DNA of 64,000 nucleotides, taken from assembly GCA_951799445.1 (NCBI GenBank), contig OX637287.1, forward strand, positions 45,599,724 to 45,663,723. Direction: 5' to 3'. Within the stretch, counting starts at the first letter, position 1. Each line of letters starts with the position of its first letter. Position numbers and translations under genes: made by a program. The notes below the pieces were generated by a model. It ran no database searches and was not told the DNA's origin. It saw only the letters and a list, made by a program, of their open reading frames with translations. This document shows positions 57,701 to 64,000 of this stretch, in pieces. Source of the DNA: Pseudisothecium myosuroides. Taxonomy: Eukaryota; Streptophyta; Bryopsida; Hypnales; Lembophyllaceae.

Positions 57701-58705
57701 AGGGCAATTCATGTTCTTGCTTAGTTAGTTATATATAAAAATTTATCTTTATTTTTTCATAATTAGAAACAGTAGAAATAATTTTATATGATTTAAAAAA
57801 ATAATTTCTTTGTAAAATTATAAAAATTACAAAAATATTTAAAATAAATTGAATTTGTTTCCAAAATATATATAATAGAAATAAACATCATGGTATATTG
57901 GTGTACACTTTGACTTTGAACACATAGACAAAAATTCAAATTGAAAGAATTCAAAAGTGATATATTCCTTTCATAATGCTACCTTCAAAGCACTACAAAA
58001 ATTACAATTTTGAAAACTTTTGAAAAAGTTAAAATGAAATAAAAAGTAGATTATTGGAGCTACATCTTTTTAATTATGCTTTAAAACATTTAAAATCGGG
58101 CTTGCAATATCCTTTAACTTGATTTCTTTCACCTTTGGAGGCTAAAAACTGCTTCAAAATACTTGTCCCCAAAGCAAGGCTAAAATCTTCATCTACTTTT
58201 ATTTTTTAACAAATCCAACTTCAAGCCCCTTTGTTTAATTTGTTCAAGTACATCGTCCCAAAAGTTTTAAGTGATGTATTTGAACAAGTTTAAGTGATGT
58301 ACATTCCACTATTTTTAGAAAAAAAACATATGTCCCAAAACTTGTGTGTTTTAGTCAATATTTTGGAAAATGGATTGAGAATATATATATATAACAAAAA
58401 ATAACCAAAAAAACTTTCATATTCATCTTTAAAAAATTTATAAAGTGGAAGGTGGTACCAACAAAAGAAAAACTAAACAGCTAATAACATTTACAAGAGA
58501 TTGAGAATTGTCAATCCCAATAATGAAAATATTGTAATAAAAAATTAATATCTTTCATTTTAATTAGAAAATTTTCAAAATTGAATGCAAAAGACAAATT
58601 AACATGTTTTTTTTTTCTATCTTTTGTAATATTTATCGGAATGATGTAAAACAAATCTTCACTTGTAGTTTAGGATGATTAGCATCCATACTAAAAAATC
58701 AAAGT
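57701..58705. other. Intergenic, very AT-rich, no gene
   Basis: No coding region or complete repeat recognised. Confidence 0.5.
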
Positions 58706-58731
58706 GGGATCCTTGTTCTTTTAGGGGTTAA
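58706..58731. mobile_element. Orphan TTAA-element terminus
   Basis: GGGATCCTTGTTCTTTTAGG then GG and TTAA (58,728-58,731) is a right end of the TTAA family without a recognisable left end nearby, so a truncated or very diverged copy may lie to its left. Confidence 0.45.
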
Positions 58732-60565
58732 TGGTCAACTACAGCAAATAATGTGCAAATACCCTAAATGAACTAATGAAGGTCAAATTTTGCATAAATT
58801 CAATAAATTTTGTTATAAAGTGTCAGGTATCATCTTATAATTGAATGAAAGTGAAATGGATTGCTCATAATTAGCATGATATTCTTATAAAGGAAGATAT
58901 CCCCCCTTGATTGAATTTGAGAAGGATTAGTATCTCTTGTTAGATATATAGGGCTTGTATAAGTTACAAGAGAACTAATCAATGCTTTAACGACTTGGGA
59001 GCCACCACACATATCATGGAGGGCAAAAAGTTTAGAAGGTTACATAATATGGAAAATTTGTTTTTGAGACTCCCTAGCAAAACTCACCCTCTTGATTCTC
59101 AAATAGTTATCATTGGTATATCCCCTTCCATTTAGACCACACTTGTATATGAAGGCAACGCCCACCAAACATTAAAAGACAAAACATCTACCAACCTTTA
59201 TATCAATGTGTTCAGTCAGCAAAGGAAGGAACTACAAACACCATTGACTTGATTTTAGAAAGAAGTATATGATTCAAGGAGTTTTGTTGTTCAACAATTT
59301 TACTCACTTTATTAATTGACTTTGACTTGCAATAGAAGGTCAACATTATATTGAGACTTGTTGTATCTAATACTAAAAATTGTATTTTAACTCCAAATTG
59401 GGCCTATAATACACCATTGGAAAGGTATCATTGAGAACTTTCCAACTATATGTAATATGTCCAATTTGAATAAAAACTTTTTGTGGGGGACATAAGTTTA
59501 AAGAATTGAAAGCATCACAATCTAAAAATCAGCACATATGTGATTACTTTGACAACAAGTCTATCCTACTCCTTCACTTGTTTACCCAACTTACATAATA
59601 TTAACCAACCTATGACATGTGGAATGATTGGTTTGCCTTGTTGACATTATTAAAAATTAATTAATCTTTTTTCATATAAAGACAAATTTGAGAAATAGAG
59701 AGAAGAATTGAATTTTTTTTTGGCAAAGTATGAATTTGATACGATTTTTTAAAATTGTATTGCCTAATTTGTCCAAAATAGCCTCTAGACTATCCCAAAA
59801 CCACCAAAAAGAATATACCCACAATGGTCATCTTACCACCTAAAGTAGTTACAATATTTCCTAAAGTGGGCACAATATTTTCTAACATGGCCATGACATG
59901 AAGGAATAAAAAAATTACATCTTGTGATAAATTACACTAGAAAGGTAGAAGTTCCTAATGCAGTCACTAATAACTCCATCACCATCACCCAAAACATTGA
60001 TTGTAGCCACTAACTCAATCTCATTAGCTCAAATTTCATTTACTGCAGTAATTATGTTATAGATTGATGTAAGACTATGATGGGTCACTTTTTAGGTGTC
60101 TACGTTGAACAACTCGCCTATCTTAGGCTGGTTCACCTCAGATGTAAATAATGACAATAATTTTGATAGTTGATGTAGTCAATGGCATTATAGACTCGAG
60201 TAATCATCTTCGACCTTCATTGATAATGAGAGCACATGCATGTTCATTAATCCTGTAAGGATGTTGTGACAAGAGTAGTGTGATGGATCATGATAGAGAC
60301 TCTTTCTATACAAGACATAAGTGTACATATTCAACCTTGAAATTTTGTGCAAAAAGAGGGGATCTTGTACAATAGTTTGACCTCCAATGAGTGCTTTTGT
60401 TTGATTTTATTAAGTATTGTAGATGATTCTCACTGTACCAAAAAAGATGATTTCCACAATGACCAACCCGTCCTTACAAGGTTAAGGTACCACACTTTTT
60501 GTCCAATTTTGAATCCTCTATTTTTAAAAAGGCATCAGCTAACAATGAACTAAGATTGTCCGGAC
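58732..60565. other. Intergenic, no gene seen
   Basis: AT-rich DNA with short frames only. Confidence 0.5.
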
Positions 60566-60775
60566 ATTGAGTGCCCATGTTTTTCTTGACAGAGCTTTTG
60601 CACCCTACTGTTGTACATTAAGAGTAAACCACGCACAGCTGGCAACAGAGCATACACAGCTGGCAAAACGTCCTACCTCCGTAATATAGCACCTGCAAGC
60701 AGGCGATCTAAGTCACCCTTACTGCAATTGGAATTCCATAAAGGAAGGGCTCTTTCAGTGTCTGTTTCAGTGGAT
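60566..60775. repeat. Dispersed repeat, inverted partner of 26,738-26,934
   Basis: Contains CTCCGTAATATAGCACCTGC and AGCTGGCAAAACG, complements of the 26.8 kb copy. Here the phrase with CACAGCTGGCAA occurs twice in tandem (60,635-60,670). Confidence 0.7.
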
Positions 60776-60876
60776 GATTAAGCCGCACTTTTGAATCGTT
60801 GTAGAATAATAGAAATAGGAAGAATTTAATGTTTGAATTCATACAATTTATAGACCATAATAATTGTAGCTCTGTA

Positions 60877-61376
60877 GGAGCATCTGCAATGGAGTCCCGG
60901 TGTACGGCCCGGTATTGGTATAATTAACTTTTGAGTGGTAAATAATTGGAACTTGAAAATTGTCTCATTGGAAGCGCATCGGAAAGAACATGGAGAAGGT
61001 AAAAGAAAATTCCAAATTAAACATTGGACAAGTACTTCAAAAGCAAAGTAAAAATCTGAAATTATAGAGGTCTTAGCAAATCACAGTTACCAAGGCAACA
61101 TTTGGTCATTGACCCTCCACATTTGGCCATATTTAGAGGGTCAATGGCCAAATGTTGCTTTGGTAACCATGATTTGCTAAGACCTCTATAATTTCAGATT
61201 TTTACTTTGCTTTTGAAGTACTTGTCCAATGTTTAATTTGGAATTTTCTTGTACCTTCTCCAAGTTCATTCCGATGCGCTTCCAGTGAGACAATTTTCAA
61301 GTTCTAATTATTTACCGTTCAAAAATTAGTTATACCGATACCGGGCCATATACCGGGCCTCCATTGCAGATGCTCT
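60877..61376. mobile_element. GAGCATCTGCAATGG foldback element
   Basis: The 500 bp unit consists of two inverted arms of about 240 bp. It begins GAGCATCTGCAATGGAG and ends CTCCATTGCAGATGCTC; the arms meet near 61,125 around CATTTGGCCATATTTAGAG. Arm identity is very high (TAGAGGTCTTAGCAAATCA and its complement). The terminus is shared with the element at 17,841-18,350 but the interior differs. Confidence 0.85.
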
Positions 61377-62465
61377 AATATAATTTGAGAACAGTAAAAT
61401 GACGTCTTAAAGGTTCTTCCGCAGAGAAATTTAATGTGGCGACTTGGTTTGAAGGTATTCTTGTAGGCAAAGAAGATTTGCATCAATGAAGTTGAATAAA
61501 TAAATTAAATTATAATTGATACGGTCTTTTGATTGAATCAAACAAGATGTTGATCCTGCCAAATTACTGAAACTAATTTGTTGCTCTTGAATTTAAAGAA
61601 AGATTCCCCTCCGATGCGAATATATCTTAAGATAAAAATAGAAGGTTGTCTATGTCCAGTGTGCATAATTAAATCGCTCTTTTACACAAATGATGGTTCT
61701 TGCTATTATCATATTATCTTGATGATTACTTCTTTTTTACAAAAGAAAGTAGTTGAAGAATACCTCACTTTCGAATAATGTAATTGTTTGCTGGCTTTCA
61801 GAATTTCTTCACTTTGCTACGAAGTATATATGTAAGTCACATTTACACAAGCCACGGTCATGAAGACAGTATGAAATTAACTTTCCCTTCTGTTTTTTCT
61901 TACTCTTGAATGTTTCAAATTGTTCAATCAAATATAAAAGGAGATGAGAATGTAGTAAAGAAAACAAGTCTTTATTTCATTGTCTCTATTGGATGTACAT
62001 CACAAGTCTCAGCTCAAGGCCAACTTTTGCAGACTATTGTGAATGCCTAACAGTTGTTTCTACACAAGTCTTAAATATGAGGGTTACGGTATTTGGCTAC
62101 AACTCCTATGTAATGTTATAGCACCACCTTAATAATCTGACCACTAAAATTTTAGTACTGCTTCTATATTGCCAACGTCGACTTCTACCAAGGCCCATAT
62201 AATAGTCATCTTTCTCAATGAATATCAAAAAATCAACATGAAATGAATTGCCTTGCATCCTTGGAACCTAACCTACCACGGTACATGCAACAAATAAAAA
62301 AATATTTTTGCAATGTTATAGTGAAATTCTCTTTTACTTTCCTATGTTATGCCCTCAACAAAAATTGACTATCATAATCCCTTTAACCCTTTAGACTCCA
62401 AGTAAGCCCTTCTTATTATTTAAAATAGATAAATATTATTATGAAAAATCTAGACAACAATTATA
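61377..62465. other. Intergenic, no gene seen
   Basis: AT-rich, no supported feature. Confidence 0.5.
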
Positions 62466-63230
62466 ATACACTAACAAACAAAATTGAGTACAAATTTGGA
62501 ACTTTTTCATTCAGTCAACCACACCATTAGTATCAATGGGCAAATCACAAAAGTTGATGAAGGCCAGTGTAATTTTTGGCAGTGTGGCAGGTTTTTGATG
62601 ATAATTATTGACAATGATATTTTTAATTTTTTTGGATTTCTTGAATCAATCATGTGCATCATGAACTCAAGTCTTTGGACAAAAAAATTGAACCTAAAAA
62701 TGAATTATACGGCTATAAAATATAAATTAAACAAATTGTCCTTTTCAACAAATATTTCAAATGCAAGGGCATTAAGATATAACAATGGTTCATGTTGCAA
62801 TCTATACTCTCTCTACAATATCTAATACAATCCCATACTTTCAACTCCAAAACAAAAATTCATGCTTGTCAAATTGTTGATATTTTAAGTTCTATAAATG
62901 TCAATTTCCTTCAGATTTTGTATACAACAATCTAAAATGACGTATATCAACATGCTAAGGCACAAAAAGCTTTTTTGGAGTTTAAGGAAAAAAATTGACA
63001 CAATATGAAGTAGTTCCAAATTATAGCGTACAAAACTGAGTTTTAACATAGCTAACTTTGAAATTAATTTTCTTTCACATAACAACTAATTTTTTCTTGA
63101 CACTTCCATAGTAGTGTGTTGCATGTCGCATACTACAACTTCCGTATATAATTTGCCCATTGATGCTAATGGTATGGTTGATTGAATGAAAAAGTTCCAA
63201 ATCTGTACTCAGTTTTGTTGGTTAGTGTAT
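62466..63230. mobile_element. Element with ~85 bp terminal inverted repeats
   Basis: The left end ATACACTAACAAACAAAATT (62,466 on) pairs with AGTTTTGTTGGTTAGTGTAT at the right end (to 63,230). Pairing continues for about 85 bp, including GGAACTTTTTCATTCAGTCA and GATGCTAATGGTATGGTTGA. The 765 bp unit has only a 113-codon frame (62,484-62,825) that starts inside the left repeat and is not recognised. Its right end lies ~500 bp from the start codon of the next gene. Confidence 0.75.
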
Positions 63231-63445
63231 ATGTATTGAAAAATAAAACACCCTTGTATCCAGGTCCCTGTATACGGTACCCATCCACACTCTACAAGTC
63301 TACCTCTGATACCCAAACAACACGGAACCTTACCAGAAGCAATGAAAACTGATAAATCCAGCAAGTTCTGATACCCTCTGCTAACACCCAATTGCGGGAC
63401 CCATCCTCCTATCCACCCCGTAGGCGTGGCCCAACCCCGACCCAC

Positions 63446-63451
63446 CACGTG
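63446..63451 (+). promoter_or_regulatory. G-box (CACGTG) in the putative promoter of the next gene
   Basis: A perfect CACGTG about 290 bp upstream of the ATG at 63,738, in a GC-richer stretch. G-boxes bind bZIP/bHLH factors and are common in light-regulated genes; a role here is inferred from position only. Confidence 0.35.
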
Positions 63452-63737
63452 TTTCCAAACCCAGAGACGCAAGCCCCATCCCCGGAAATGCCAACTCAGC
63501 ACATTCCAAGGCCAACTCGGATTCTTAACTGTTAGAGCCAATACCGAAACGCCACGTCGCCACTCCTGCAATAGTGGTCCATCTAGCATCTCTCATCGCC
63601 GACCAAATCTTTGCTACGGTAATCCAGCCACGAGCAAATGGCAATTGGTCACGAAATCCAACATTTTTGCTGTCTGAGAAATTTGCACCGAAACAGAAAT
63701 TGGGTCCAAGAGATTTTTTTCCGAGAGATTTTTGGCC

Positions 63738-64000
63738 ATGGCCATGGCGACTTCGACGTCGTGGTTGCAAGCCGCTAAGACGACGGTGCCATCCTTGTTG
63801 GGCACCCCACCAGCTCGCAGAAGCTCCAGGAAGGCTGTTGGGATGATTCCGCGGGCGGAGAAGAGTGAAATTACGGAGACGGAGGTGGAGAATCCGGCGC
63901 CCGCGGCGTCCTCTGAGCCGGAATCGACCGTGAAATCGGATTTCAAGGGAGGGAGGTTTGCCGTCCGGACGGATATGATTGGCGCCGTGCTGGGAGGCGC
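63738..64000 (+). CDS. N-terminal part of a probable plastid-targeted protein (cut by window end)
   Basis: The first in-frame ATG after a TGA at 63,675 opens a frame that stays open to the window edge (87 codons and two bases). It reads MAMATSTSWLQAAKTTVPSL, then a Ser/Arg/Lys-rich stretch (PPARRSSRKAVG), then an acidic Pro/Ala/Glu-rich linker (about 41-65). KSDFKGGRFAVRTDMIG follows, perhaps the start of the mature protein. An uncharged, Ser/Thr-rich start lacking acids is typical of chloroplast transit peptides. The sequence is GC-rich and CpG-rich against an AT-rich background, as at a first exon. I do not recognise the family. The opposite-strand frame at 63,614-63,946 is rejected. Confidence 0.65.
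   Translation, partial: MAMATSTSWLQAAKTTVPSLLGTPPARRSSRKAVGMIPRAEKSEITETEVENPAPAASSEPESTVKSDFKGGRFAVRTDMIGAVLGG

Noticed and set aside
63614..63946. Minus-strand frame of 110 codons at the window end
   Set aside because: It is antisense to the transit-peptide-bearing plus frame, which has better composition and context.

Overview
The window is nuclear DNA of a land plant. Two plastid-style protein genes with spliceosomal introns or transit peptides sit in AT-rich, repeat-dominated DNA; the rest is transposons typical of plant genomes (Ty3/gypsy LTR element, mariner-like and hAT-like relics, many MITEs). I cannot name the species. Gene density is very low: one complete gene and the 5' end of a second in 64 kb.

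Layout. 1-6.7 kb: dispersed MITEs, including a deletion derivative of a mariner-like element. 7.7-9.7 kb: two head-to-head copies of a ~925 bp element with TTAA target duplications. 10.5-11.6 kb: a long foldback element. 12.0-12.6 kb: a decayed LINE reverse transcriptase. 12.9-18.5 kb: further MITEs, two of them nested. 18.5-21 kb: less AT-rich DNA with two weak exon candidates. 21.06-25.81 kb (minus): an 11-exon gene for an organellar MscS-like mechanosensitive channel, 548 aa in my model, with all exon phases consistent. 25.9-26.6 kb: a ~230 bp tandem repeat just upstream of its start codon. 26.7-36.6 kb: repeats, palindromic MITEs, a decayed coiled-coil ORF and a tRNA-Asp-like sequence.

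37.1-50.1 kb: a complete 12,983 bp Ty3/gypsy retrotransposon on the minus strand. Its LTRs are nearly identical, with a TTTTC target duplication, a tRNA-Arg-like PBS and a PPT. Gag-pol is broken by frameshifts and stops, a 516 bp hAT-like MITE splits integrase, and a very long extra frame (1,186 codons, two internal TAA) lies after pol. 50.2-51.1 kb: another TTAA element. 51.9-52.7 kb: a hAT transposase remnant. 52.7-56.2 kb: a full-length but dead mariner-like element. 56.8-57.7 kb: another TTAA element. 57.7-63.2 kb: AT-rich intergenic DNA with two inverted-repeat elements. 63.74 kb to the end (plus): the first ~88 codons of a plastid-targeted protein gene, cut by the window edge.

The most notable system is the TTAA-specific family (ends CCCCTAAAGG, ~920 bp, at least seven copies). 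Two copies are validated by matching empty sites inside the window, because a ~1 kb repeat occurs twice in inverted orientation and each arm carries different insertions. The TTAA duplication and CCC ends are hallmarks of piggyBac-type (or Sola3-type) transposition. No transposase for this family is present here.
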